NCBI RefSeq assembly: GCF_000424305.1
Contig: NZ_AUJQ01000004.1
Location: 248,001 to 312,000, forward strand
DNA: 64,000 nucleotides
Direction: 5' to 3'
Origin: Pseudobutyrivibrio ruminis AD2017
GTDB lineage: Bacteria; Bacillota; Clostridia; Lachnospirales; Lachnospiraceae
The translations under genes and the position numbers were made by a program. This document shows positions 24,765 through 31,825 of the stretch, one piece after another. The notes beneath the pieces are model-generated. The model searched no databases and had not been told where the DNA came from. It saw only the letters and a list, made by a program, of their open reading frames with translations. The stretch's first letter is position 1, and each line of letters starts with the position of its first letter.

Positions 24765-25247
24765 TCATTTCTTTTTATCTAGGAAAGCTGGGTCCGCGGT
24801 TGTCTGTGGGCTCATCATGTGCTTGTAATATGTAGAAACTACATCTGATGATTTTTTGATTTCGCGGGCTTCCTTTTTAACGTTGGCGAATCTGGTTTTG
24901 GCATATTCTTTATTGCGATATTCTCCAGCTTCAACATCTGCTGTAAGTGCTGTGACTTTTTTAATAAGCTCCTGCATTAGCTTGATTTCATCTGCATAGG
25001 AATCCCGGTCTGCTTCGATAATAGCTTTTACTCTTTTGAATAGCTGTTCAAAGCCATCATCTAACATTACAATTCTCTCAATCAGCTCTGACTTCAAGTT
25101 CATGTTCTTCTCCAGATCATCTGGAGTAGAATTAGGGTCTTTAAGAATGGCTTCCTGCTCCTTGTTTCTTATATCAAGGATTCTAAGTACATCAGCCTTT
25201 TTCTCTAACGACTCCCTAAGCATAACAACATAATCCATATTTTCCAT
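24765..25247 (-). CDS. FliT/FlgN-like flagellar export chaperone (probable)
   Basis: 160 aa from the ATG at 25247, with GGAGG upstream. The protein is almost entirely helical with heptad-like spacing (YVVMLRESLEKKADVLRIL, LMQELIKKV) and ends in a lysine-rich tail. There is no signal peptide. Size, composition and position directly downstream of fliS fit a type III export chaperone of the FliT kind, which often follows fliS in fliD-fliS-fliT order. Sequence similarity in this family is weak, so the assignment is from context. Confidence 0.6.
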   Translation of the reverse strand: MENMDYVVMLRESLEKKADVLRILDIRNKEQEAILKDPNSTPDDLEKNMNLKSELIERIVMLDDGFEQLFKRVKAIIEADRDSYADEIKLMQELIKKVTALTADVEAGEYRNKEYAKTRFANVKKEAREIKKSSDVVSTYYKHMMSPQTTADPAFLDKKK

Positions 25248-25272
25248 ACCTGTCTCCTCCATTACCTAGTCC

Positions 25273-25360
25273 GTATTCGTTATGCAGACAATAATTATTT
25301 CATTACGCTCAGCTAGAAATGCTTCGCTTAAATAAAACAATTATTGTCTACTACGAATAC
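25273..25360. repeat. Family A palindrome, copy 4
   Basis: GTATTCGT...ACGAATAC outer arms, an inner AGACAATAATTATTT against AACAATTATTGTCT stem, and the loop TTACGCTCAGCTAGAAATGC, closely matching the complement of copy 6 at 39718. Confidence 0.8.
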
Positions 25361-25390
25361 TCATTGTCAGCAACCTTAGTATGCTCCGAA

Positions 25391-25472
25391 CGCTGGTAGG
25401 TAACAATTATTTATATACACAAGGAGCCAATCTCGCGACGGTGTATATAAATGATTGTTACCGTAACCAGCG
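25391..25472. repeat. Family A palindrome, copy 5
   Basis: CGCTGGT...ACCAGCG outer arms, then GGTAACAATTATTTATATAC against GTATATAAATGATTGTTACC. It shares GTAGGTAACAA and CCGTAACC with copy 6. It lies 30 bp from copy 4, in tandem. Confidence 0.8.
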
Positions 25473-25490
25473 CACACAGCCTACATAACT

Positions 25491-25514
25491 GTAGCCCCTC
25501 GGATGAGGGGCTAC
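25491..25514 (-). terminator. Hairpin after fliS
   Basis: GTAGCCCCTC-ggat-GAGGGGCTAC is a perfect 10-bp stem directly after the fliS stop. The T-tract is weak. Confidence 0.6.
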
Positions 25515-25517
25515 GAT

Positions 25518-25928
25518 TTAACCTGCTATGTTTGTTTGCCCATCCACCTTTTTGCCGTTGGCGGTGAGCTTCATTACGTCCTTCCAAGTGTCCCTCATGG
25601 TGCGCAAGTGCTTTAGCACTTCCTCAAGCTCATCAGGTTCCTTAGTTATCATGGCATGTCTTAAGCAGCTCCTAAGATAACTATACACTGCATGGAAGTC
25701 TTTTGCCACTGGATATTTATCATCAAGAGTAATTTCAAACTCTTCTATTATTCTGTCAGTCTTGCGAATATTGTTGTGTGCCTTTTCAATATCATGATTT
25801 TCACATGCCACAATTGCAATATTACAAAACTTGATGGCTCCTTCATACAGCATCAATGTCAACTCTGCTGGACTAGCTGTTAAAATTCTGTTTTTTGCGT
25901 AAGCATCGTAACCATTCATTGGTGTCAT
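25518..25928 (-). CDS. fliS: Flagellin export chaperone FliS
   Basis: Binds the flagellin C-terminus in the cytoplasm and prevents premature polymerisation. 136 aa from the ATG at 25928, with AAGGGGGCGG upstream; an in-frame ATG at 25964 lacks a ribosome binding site. Family motifs are visible: YAKNRILTASPAELTLMLYEGAIKFC near the N-terminus and a helical RKTDRIIEEFEITLD region. It follows fliD by about 50 bp. Length is typical for FliS plus a short C-terminal tail. Confidence 0.95.
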   Translation of the reverse strand: MTPMNGYDAYAKNRILTASPAELTLMLYEGAIKFCNIAIVACENHDIEKAHNNIRKTDRIIEEFEITLDDKYPVAKDFHAVYSYLRSCLRHAMITKEPDELEEVLKHLRTMRDTWKDVMKLTANGKKVDGQTNIAG

Positions 25929-25978
25929 AGTACCGCCCCCTTGTAAATCCTTTTCGTTTCGCATTTAATACTTACTTA

Positions 25979-28534
25979 TCAACCGCCCAGTAGCGATGAT
26001 ATTGACGAAGAATTGCCTTGTAATGTAGCCAAGGCTTTTTCCATTGCTGCAAATTTCTTATAGTATGCATCCTCCATGTCTGTTACTCTGTCAGTCCATG
26101 TTTTAATGGTTCTGCTGTAATCAGAATATTCAGATGCCATTTCCTTGTCATTGTATACCGTATATACGGATTTGATTGCAGATGACTTCATCTTTCCATC
26201 TAATGCTGTGTAAAGACCACTTGTCACCTTCTTCAAAAATTCAATAACAACCTCTGGGTCCTCTGCTAAAGCTGCACGTAATTTTTCTTTATTATTAGCT
26301 GTGTAGTTATCTTCAGCATCCCCATCAATATGATAAGCATATCCTTCGTTCTTTTCTGCATTAAGTGAGCCTAGAGTGTGGACACCAAATGTAGACCAGG
26401 AATATGTTTTACCATTTATTTCGTAGGTGCTCATCATAGACATGGTCATTGAGGAAATGATGCTTGATAAGGTTCCATCTCTTCTAAGGAGAGAATCCTT
26501 AATCTTCTGTTCCCATTTCTCAATTTCTGACTCTGACATTTCTGCCTTTTCATCATCTGTAAGAGGCTCATAGTCCTTGGCTGAATCTGCATTGTATAAT
26601 TTTTGCATTTCATTCATAAGACTATTGTAGGTTGTCAGATAGTCTTTAATCTTGTCATAAAGAGCATCTGTATCATTTGATACGTTTACAGTGATTGCAT
26701 CTGTAGTTACTGCCAGCGCCTCAATAGTAAGGCCATTAACTGTAACAGCATTTGAACCGTTTGAATATTCAACACCATTAAGATTAATAATTGCATCCTG
26801 GCCATCGATTTTGATTGCTCGGTCTGTGTTTTCGATAGTGATGTTGCCTGAAGCTACGTTAGCAGCCAAATCAATTCTATAAAATACGCTGTTTGCAAGC
26901 TCGATGTTATCTGACTGAATCCAGAAATTGCTGTAGCTCTTGTCGTATTCAGAATTCTGTGCGCCAAAATTCTGCTCGATATAATCTGCCCACTTTTTAT
27001 TAGTAGGATCATCTAAGGCTTCCTTAAGCTTTGCTTCTGCATCTGCTATTGCTTGTGCTCTAATAGCGATTTCCTCAGATGTTTTCTGTGGAAGAGCCTT
27101 AGCAGATGCAATCGCAACATATCCATCACGAACTGCATTCAATGCTTTAGACATTTCTTTGTAGGTTTCATCAGATGCCATATCATAAGTAGCATTTGAA
27201 TATATCTTAGCTGCTAAAGCATTCAGCTTGTCCTCGTCAGCAACTAGCGCATCCCAATCGATGTTTCCATCTGTACCATATTTTTCTACCGTGATTCCAT
27301 CGTTAGTTGTTGTGGTTTTGTATACTTCACCTGCATAGGTCTTGTTAAGATAATCCTTGAGAGCAACAATGTTCTCATCTGTTGAACCAGATTGGATTTG
27401 TTTAATCAAATTTGCAAAGCCTTCTGCATTTTCGGCGAAGGAATAGTTCTTTGCGTCGTCGCCCTCTCCTACTGTGAAGTAAAGTGAGCGGCTCATGACT
27501 GTAGATTTTGTACCTGTAGTATCGTATACAGAATCCTTGTAGGCTAAGGCCGCAAGATTATCCAGAGCGTCATCGCTGATTGTGGTCCAGTCGATGGCTC
27601 CATCTGTTCCGTACTTATAGGTGTTTACTACATCCTTGCCATCCTCGCCCTTTGTTGTAACTGTATATTCCTTGTCAGCATACTTATTTAGATATGTTTC
27701 CAAATCTGTAAGCTGTGCAACCTTTTCATCATCGAATGTAGCTGTTCCTTGTTTATAATTCTTAAGGTCTGTAAGAAGCTGCTTCATTTCAACGGAATCA
27801 AGCAGATAATCATATCCGCCTTCTCCAGTAGAAAATAGCTTCTTTGCAAGGCTTCCACCTGTTGCATTGTTGATATTACTAACTTCTGAATCTGACAATA
27901 GACCCATATTCTTAAGGGCATTCAAGCCCTGGGCACTATTTGCAGATATAGTAAAATCACCAGCTGCGCCAGATGTTTTTGAGCTGATGTAGAATCTTTG
28001 GTTCTTTTCATCAAAATTAGCATCGACTCCTGCTTCTGCCAGCTTATTGACAAACTGGTTAACTGTCATATCGCTATCAAGCTCGATGTTTGTAGCCTTT
28101 GTACCAGTTCTGATAGAGATGCTAGCCTTTTCCATTGCACTTGTGCTTTTGATTCCAAGTGTGCCAAGTGTTGTTGAGCCAGTAATGCTTCCGTTAAGCT
28201 TTGCACCTGTAATATAAGCTGTCTTTGCAAGCTGCTTAATTTCAAGAGTTTGTGTACCAGTGATAGCAGAGCCGGTGGCTGTTGCCTTGGCCTTTGTGGT
28301 ATCACTTACAGTTGTCTTTTTAACCTGATAATTTGATGATAGACGCATGGAGCCTACATTTGTGTAGAAGCCATACACCTTACTATTCAAGGTCTTCCAA
28401 GCATCCTGCTTCCAAGATAGCTTAGTCTGAGCCTTGATATATTTATCCTTCTTAAAGCTATAAGCTGATACGAGGGCGCCTACGATGGCCTCTGTATCCA
28501 AGCCTGATGCCAAGCCTGATAATCTAATAGGCAT
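25979..28534 (-). CDS. fliD: Flagellar filament cap protein FliD, enlarged
   Basis: Caps the growing filament and guides flagellin insertion. 851 aa, much longer than the usual 450-650. The conserved N-terminus (LSGLASGLDTEAIVGALV, 5-22) and C-terminal FliD region (YDKIKDYLTTYNSLMNEMQKLY; final coiled segment with MEDAYYKKFAAMEKALATLQ) are intact. Residues about 278-340 and 392-452 are an internal duplication sharing YLNK, KYGTDGxIDW and LxALA motifs, and this partly explains the length. It is 10 bp after flaG in the sigma-28 and possibly CsrA-controlled flaG-fliD-fliS transcript. Confidence 0.96.
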   Translation of the reverse strand: MPIRLSGLASGLDTEAIVGALVSAYSFKKDKYIKAQTKLSWKQDAWKTLNSKVYGFYTNVGSMRLSSNYQVKKTTVSDTTKAKATATGSAITGTQTLEIKQLAKTAYITGAKLNGSITGSTTLGTLGIKSTSAMEKASISIRTGTKATNIELDSDMTVNQFVNKLAEAGVDANFDEKNQRFYISSKTSGAAGDFTISANSAQGLNALKNMGLLSDSEVSNINNATGGSLAKKLFSTGEGGYDYLLDSVEMKQLLTDLKNYKQGTATFDDEKVAQLTDLETYLNKYADKEYTVTTKGEDGKDVVNTYKYGTDGAIDWTTISDDALDNLAALAYKDSVYDTTGTKSTVMSRSLYFTVGEGDDAKNYSFAENAEGFANLIKQIQSGSTDENIVALKDYLNKTYAGEVYKTTTTNDGITVEKYGTDGNIDWDALVADEDKLNALAAKIYSNATYDMASDETYKEMSKALNAVRDGYVAIASAKALPQKTSEEIAIRAQAIADAEAKLKEALDDPTNKKWADYIEQNFGAQNSEYDKSYSNFWIQSDNIELANSVFYRIDLAANVASGNITIENTDRAIKIDGQDAIINLNGVEYSNGSNAVTVNGLTIEALAVTTDAITVNVSNDTDALYDKIKDYLTTYNSLMNEMQKLYNADSAKDYEPLTDDEKAEMSESEIEKWEQKIKDSLLRRDGTLSSIISSMTMSMMSTYEINGKTYSWSTFGVHTLGSLNAEKNEGYAYHIDGDAEDNYTANNKEKLRAALAEDPEVVIEFLKKVTSGLYTALDGKMKSSAIKSVYTVYNDKEMASEYSDYSRTIKTWTDRVTDMEDAYYKKFAAMEKALATLQGNSSSISSLLGG
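27179..27703 (-). repeat. Internal duplication within fliD
   Basis: Coding segments 27515-27703 and 27179-27361 encode similar blocks of about 60 residues (YLNK..., KYGTDGAIDW against KYGTDGNIDW, then LAALAYKDSVYD against LAAKIYSNATYD). The divergence indicates an old duplication in the exposed part of the cap. Confidence 0.7.
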
Positions 28535-28544
28535 AAGCTACCTC

Positions 28545-28967
28545 CTATCGTTTCTCATCTACCATAATTCCTGCAAGCTCCCAAGCCTTTGCAATAAGGT
28601 CGAGGGTTTTATCTGCTGGGAATTCCTTAATAACCTCTTTGGTTTCCTTATCAACCATTTTGATGGTGACACGATTAGTGCCTTCATGGATACCAAAAAC
28701 TGCTTCTGCATTTCCATTTGCAGAATTGATTTTTTCTACAGCTTCCTTTAATGAAGATGTAGCCTGCTGTGCAGGATTCTTTTCAGCTTCTTCTTTCTCA
28801 GGGTTTGCTGAAAAACTTCTATTTTCAGAATCAGCCTTTGCCTCTTTAGCAGCAGCTGTAAAATCAACTATTGCACTATCCTTTTGAACTGCTGGTGCTG
28901 GCGCCGCTTTTACTGAACTTCCCTGTCCCTGGTAGCTAACTGCGCTACTTACTTCGCCTATTTTCAT
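28545..28967 (-). CDS. flaG: FlaG-family protein
   Basis: 140 aa from the ATG at 28967, with AGGAGG eight bases upstream; the frame extends to 29030 without a start signal. A low-complexity Ala/Glu/Lys N-terminus is followed by the FlaG core (about 80-140: FGIHEGTNRVTIKMVDKETK and EVIKEFPADKTLDLIAKAWELAG). FlaG proteins affect filament length in other bacteria; the mechanism is unclear. It is first in a flaG-fliD-fliS transcript. Confidence 0.93.
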   Translation of the reverse strand: MKIGEVSSAVSYQGQGSSVKAAPAPAVQKDSAIVDFTAAAKEAKADSENRSFSANPEKEEAEKNPAQQATSSLKEAVEKINSANGNAEAVFGIHEGTNRVTIKMVDKETKEVIKEFPADKTLDLIAKAWELAGIMVDEKR

Positions 28968-29026
28968 TTCTTTCCTCCTTACGCCTAAACGAATCAGGTC
29001 CCACTCCTCAATCCGTAAGGCAATAT

Positions 29027-29038
29027 ACATCCTTGTAA
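29027..29038 (-). promoter_or_regulatory. Strong CsrA-consensus match in the flaG leader
   Basis: Minus-strand TTACAAGGATGT matches 11 of 12 positions of the CsrA SELEX consensus RUACARGGAUGU. It can fold as TACA-AGGA-TGTA with GGA in the loop. It lies between the sigma-28-type promoter and the flaG start; the AAGGAGG ribosome binding site provides another GGA. Confidence 0.6.
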
Positions 29039-29067
29039 TATGGGAAATTTTTAGTTTTCTAATCTTA

Positions 29068-29095
29068 TTATCGTCACCACGTTATCGAAAGTTTA
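29068..29095 (-). promoter_or_regulatory. Sigma-28-type promoter of flaG-fliD-fliS
   Basis: Minus-strand TAAA (29095-29092), a 16-bp spacer and GACGATAA (29075-29068), seven of eight matches to GCCGATAA. The predicted start is near 29061, about 95 nt before the flaG ATG. Confidence 0.6.
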
Positions 29096-29125
29096 TAGCT
29101 ACAGTGAAATTTTTCTAAATATTAC

Positions 29126-29262
29126 GATACGGCTCGTAGTTTTCCGTGCTCCCGCAGGGTACCCTCCATACCTAACCATGGGAGCCCGCCGGCGTGGGCC
29201 CCCACCCATGGTCAGGCATGGCGCCCCCCTGCTCGCGCTTGCCTAGGTTATGAAGCCGTATC
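29126..29262. repeat. Family B GC-rich palindromic repeat, copy 2
   Basis: GATACGGCT (29126-29134) pairs with AGCCGTATC (29254-29262). The inner CCGTGCTCCCGCAGG and CCTGCTCGCGCTTGC are shared with copies 1 and 3. The central part holds a CCATGGG...CCCATGG hairpin. It is very GC-rich against AT-rich surroundings. Confidence 0.8.
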
Positions 29263-29276
29263 TTGATAACAAAAAA

Positions 29277-29310
29277 AGAAAGCCTACAGCATTTTTACTG
29301 TAAGCTTTCT
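29277..29310 (-). terminator. Intrinsic terminator of the csrA transcript
   Basis: Minus-strand AGAAAGCTTACAG...CTGTAGGCTTTCT hairpin followed by seven T. It lies between two family B repeats. Confidence 0.8.
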
Positions 29311-29335
29311 ATTATATATCGTTCTTATATACCAA

Positions 29336-29466
29336 GCGGCCACACAACCTACGCAAGCGCGAGCAGGGAGGCACCATACCGAGCGAGGGAGGACCTACGC
29401 CGGCGGGAGGACCCTCGCGAAAGTATGGAGGGTGCCCTGCGGGAGCACGGAAACCTCCGAGGCCGC
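29336..29466. repeat. Family B GC-rich palindromic repeat, copy 3 (inverted)
   Basis: GCGGCC and GGCCGC arms enclose GCAAGCGCGAGCAGG on the left and CCTGCGGGAGCACGG on the right, the reverse orientation of copies 1 and 2. It lies 5 bp from the csrA stop, between csrA and its terminator. Confidence 0.8.
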
Positions 29467-29470
29467 GCCA

Positions 29471-29692
29471 CTATAGCAAATTCTTAAGAGCTTCAAGGTC
29501 GTCCATGCTGATTCCCTTGGCTGCTTCGTTTTCTTTCTGGATTTCAAGGTATACTTCTTTGCGGTAGATAGACACTTCCTTTGGAGCCGAAATACCGATT
29601 TTGACCTGATCACCACGAACTTCAAGGACTGTAATCTCGATGTTGTTGTTGATCATAATCGCGTCGCCTGTTTTTCTTGTTAATGCCAACAT
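29471..29692 (-). CDS. csrA: RNA-binding carbon storage regulator CsrA
   Basis: Dimeric RNA-binding translational repressor. In Firmicutes it represses flagellin synthesis and is antagonised by FliW. 73 aa: MLALTRKTGDAIMI at the start, GDQVKIGISAPKEV, and the RNA-contacting Arg44 in VSIYRKEVY. It begins two bases after the fliW stop, so the two are translationally coupled. Likely targets in this window are the flagellin, flaG and FliD-like leaders (prediction). Confidence 0.97.
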   Translation of the reverse strand: MLALTRKTGDAIMINNNIEITVLEVRGDQVKIGISAPKEVSIYRKEVYLEIQKENEAAKGISMDDLEALKNLL

Positions 29693-29694
29693 CG

Positions 29695-30147
29695 CTACTC
29701 ACCATCCTTTCCATGTATTGCATCATGAATAAGGAATCGAACTGGCTCATCCCCATCTATGATTATCTGATCGCCTACGTTTGTGTCGGTATTGATGATA
29801 ATAGGAGCCTTTAAATTGATAGATGCCTCCTTTGGATTCTTTGGAACTCTTACAGTGACAAGTACGTAAGTATTATCTGCTGTAAGCTCACCAAGCTGTG
29901 ATAATGAATCTACATTCAAAGCTGGTGAATAATCCGGTTTAACCACGTGTGGCAACATGACTGGCATAGCAAAATCTGTCTCGTCCAGTGACTGGAGCCA
30001 CATGATATTGCCCTTGTCCTTTTTTTCTTCGTCGAAAATGAGAGTATATCTCTTCATGTCTGGAAAACCTATAAGCCCATGAAGTAAATTGATAATTTTT
30101 TCATCGGAAATCTCAATTTCGCCGAATAATCTAGTTTTTACTTGCAT
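29695..30147 (-). CDS. fliW: Flagellar assembly factor FliW
   Basis: 150 aa. FliW binds either flagellin or CsrA, so it couples the cytoplasmic flagellin pool to its translation. Family features visible are FGEIEISDEKIINLLHGLIGFPDMKRYTLI at the N-terminus, NIMWLQSLDETDFAMPV in the middle, and a C-terminal acidic segment. The start follows AAGGAG. It is transcribed between flgL and csrA. Confidence 0.96.
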   Translation of the reverse strand: MQVKTRLFGEIEISDEKIINLLHGLIGFPDMKRYTLIFDEEKKDKGNIMWLQSLDETDFAMPVMLPHVVKPDYSPALNVDSLSQLGELTADNTYVLVTVRVPKNPKEASINLKAPIIINTDTNVGDQIIIDGDEPVRFLIHDAIHGKDGE

Positions 30148-30208
30148 TATCCCTTCTCCTTTTCTGTTTATAACAATTCAGCTGAAAAACCTAAAAACCA
30201 CTGAAATG

Positions 30209-31798
30209 TTAAATGTAGTTAAGTAACGTTGAATCGCCCAGCTTTCCAGCTGCTGTAAGCGATGCCTGATATGCGGTGTAGGCTGCTGTATAATCAATGA
30301 TGATCTGGGATAAATCTATATCATCATTTAGCGATTGCAAACTTTGAACTGTCTGCTGCTGGTCCCCCACTCTAGTCTCTGTTAAGTTAAGAGACTGCTT
30401 TTTACACCCCAAATCAGTTATTGCTAAACTTATTTTAGCATAATACTTATCAATTCTGCCGATATCTGTGTCAAAAAGTTTGCGCATGTTGTTATTGTAG
30501 AAGTCAAATTCCTTCTGTGCTGCCGCTCTCCAGGTCTTAATCCATTCCTGGTCTTCGTCGGAAGCAAACTGTGTTTCTGTAGCCATATCATCAAGTGCAT
30601 CAAGCTTGTTATAGGCTTCGATGGTTCGTTCAACGGCATCAATCATTTCCGTAACGTCGCGGTAGATTGAGCTATCAAATACATCTGCTGCCTCAGTGTT
30701 GATGTTGATTGTCTGGCTGGCTGCCACAGTATATTCAATATCAAAATGCTTGCGCTCACTGTTCCAACCATCAGCATCTTCTATATACTTAGTGTAAGTT
30801 ACTGGAACGTGAACATCAAGAGAATCTTCGGTTTTCACACAATTATAATAATATTCTGGTCTTAGCTCGCCTTCGCTAAAGCCCGCTCTGCTATATGTGA
30901 TTTTTAGCTTGGCATCAAATTTTTTAAGATTCGCAGCCACATCATTAGCAAGAACCATATCACCAGTACTCTTGATTACCACGATGGTTCCATCTGGAAC
31001 ATTCTTGCCGCCCTGGAGCTTGCTCCAATCTGATTCATTTTTGTAGGTAACAACGCTTGGTGGAGTCATTCCTGTTCCGTTATCATTTAATTTGATATGG
31101 ATTTCATCCTCAAGATTTTCAATCTTATCGTAAGCCAATCTGATTCTATAGTAATCAGTTTGAACCATATCTGAAATAGGTTTATTTACATTAGGGTCGT
31201 ACCCTGGGTCCCCCGCTTTAATGGCAGGAGCTAAAAGCTCGTCCTCTGTTGTAGGAATCTTCAGGTTGCAGTCATAATAGCGCTTTTCTTCCATGTGCTC
31301 TTCAATGGTGAATTCCTGAGTGATATTGTATATTGTTCCTGGCTCATCCTCTGTAAATGTAAGATTGCTGTTTGTTCTGTAGCCAGTGAATACTGTACGG
31401 TTTGCATAATCTGCATTACCCTCGGCAAAGAGCTGTTTTTGAAGCTGCTGCAATTCCTTTAGCATTGTATTTCTATCATCCTGAGAATTAACTGTATCTG
31501 TAGAGCCTTTAACAGCGATTTCCTTACAATCTTTACCAATGGCACGCATGTTTACAAGAGCTGTTTCAGTTACGCTTATCCACTGAGATGCATCAGGAAT
31601 GTTCTTTTCCTTATACTGAGTTACCTGAGCAAGTGTTGTAGAAAGACGAAGTGAACGCACAGCGATAACTGGGTCATCGGATGGCTTGTCAATCTTCTTC
31701 TGTGATGTCATCTGGGTATTTCGTTTGTTAACGAATTCCTTTGTGGTATTAATGTTTGATGACGCGTTGTTCATTATCATTTTGTTTGTAACTCTCAT
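30209..31798 (-). CDS. flgL: Flagellar hook-associated protein 3 (FlgL), enlarged
   Basis: Junction protein between hook and filament, related to flagellin. 529 aa, against the common ~300. The N-terminal D0 (MRVTNKMIMNNASSNI, SSQKKIDKPSDDPV) and C-terminal D0 (LNDDIDLSQIIIDYTAAYTAYQASL) are clear. The extra length is a central Asp/Glu/Tyr-rich domain expected to face outward. GAGG precedes the start. It lies 27 bp after the second flgK. Confidence 0.93.
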   Translation of the reverse strand: MRVTNKMIMNNASSNINTTKEFVNKRNTQMTSQKKIDKPSDDPVIAVRSLRLSTTLAQVTQYKEKNIPDASQWISVTETALVNMRAIGKDCKEIAVKGSTDTVNSQDDRNTMLKELQQLQKQLFAEGNADYANRTVFTGYRTNSNLTFTEDEPGTIYNITQEFTIEEHMEEKRYYDCNLKIPTTEDELLAPAIKAGDPGYDPNVNKPISDMVQTDYYRIRLAYDKIENLEDEIHIKLNDNGTGMTPPSVVTYKNESDWSKLQGGKNVPDGTIVVIKSTGDMVLANDVAANLKKFDAKLKITYSRAGFSEGELRPEYYYNCVKTEDSLDVHVPVTYTKYIEDADGWNSERKHFDIEYTVAASQTININTEAADVFDSSIYRDVTEMIDAVERTIEAYNKLDALDDMATETQFASDEDQEWIKTWRAAAQKEFDFYNNNMRKLFDTDIGRIDKYYAKISLAITDLGCKKQSLNLTETRVGDQQQTVQSLQSLNDDIDLSQIIIDYTAAYTAYQASLTAAGKLGDSTLLNYI

Positions 31799-31825
31799 AG
31801 CTCTACCTCATATCCTTATTGCAAG

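Noticed and set aside
29263-29487. Plus-strand reading frame across the GC-rich repeat next to csrA
   Set aside because: Arg/Glu-rich translation of a palindromic repeat, no ribosome binding site and no family resemblance.
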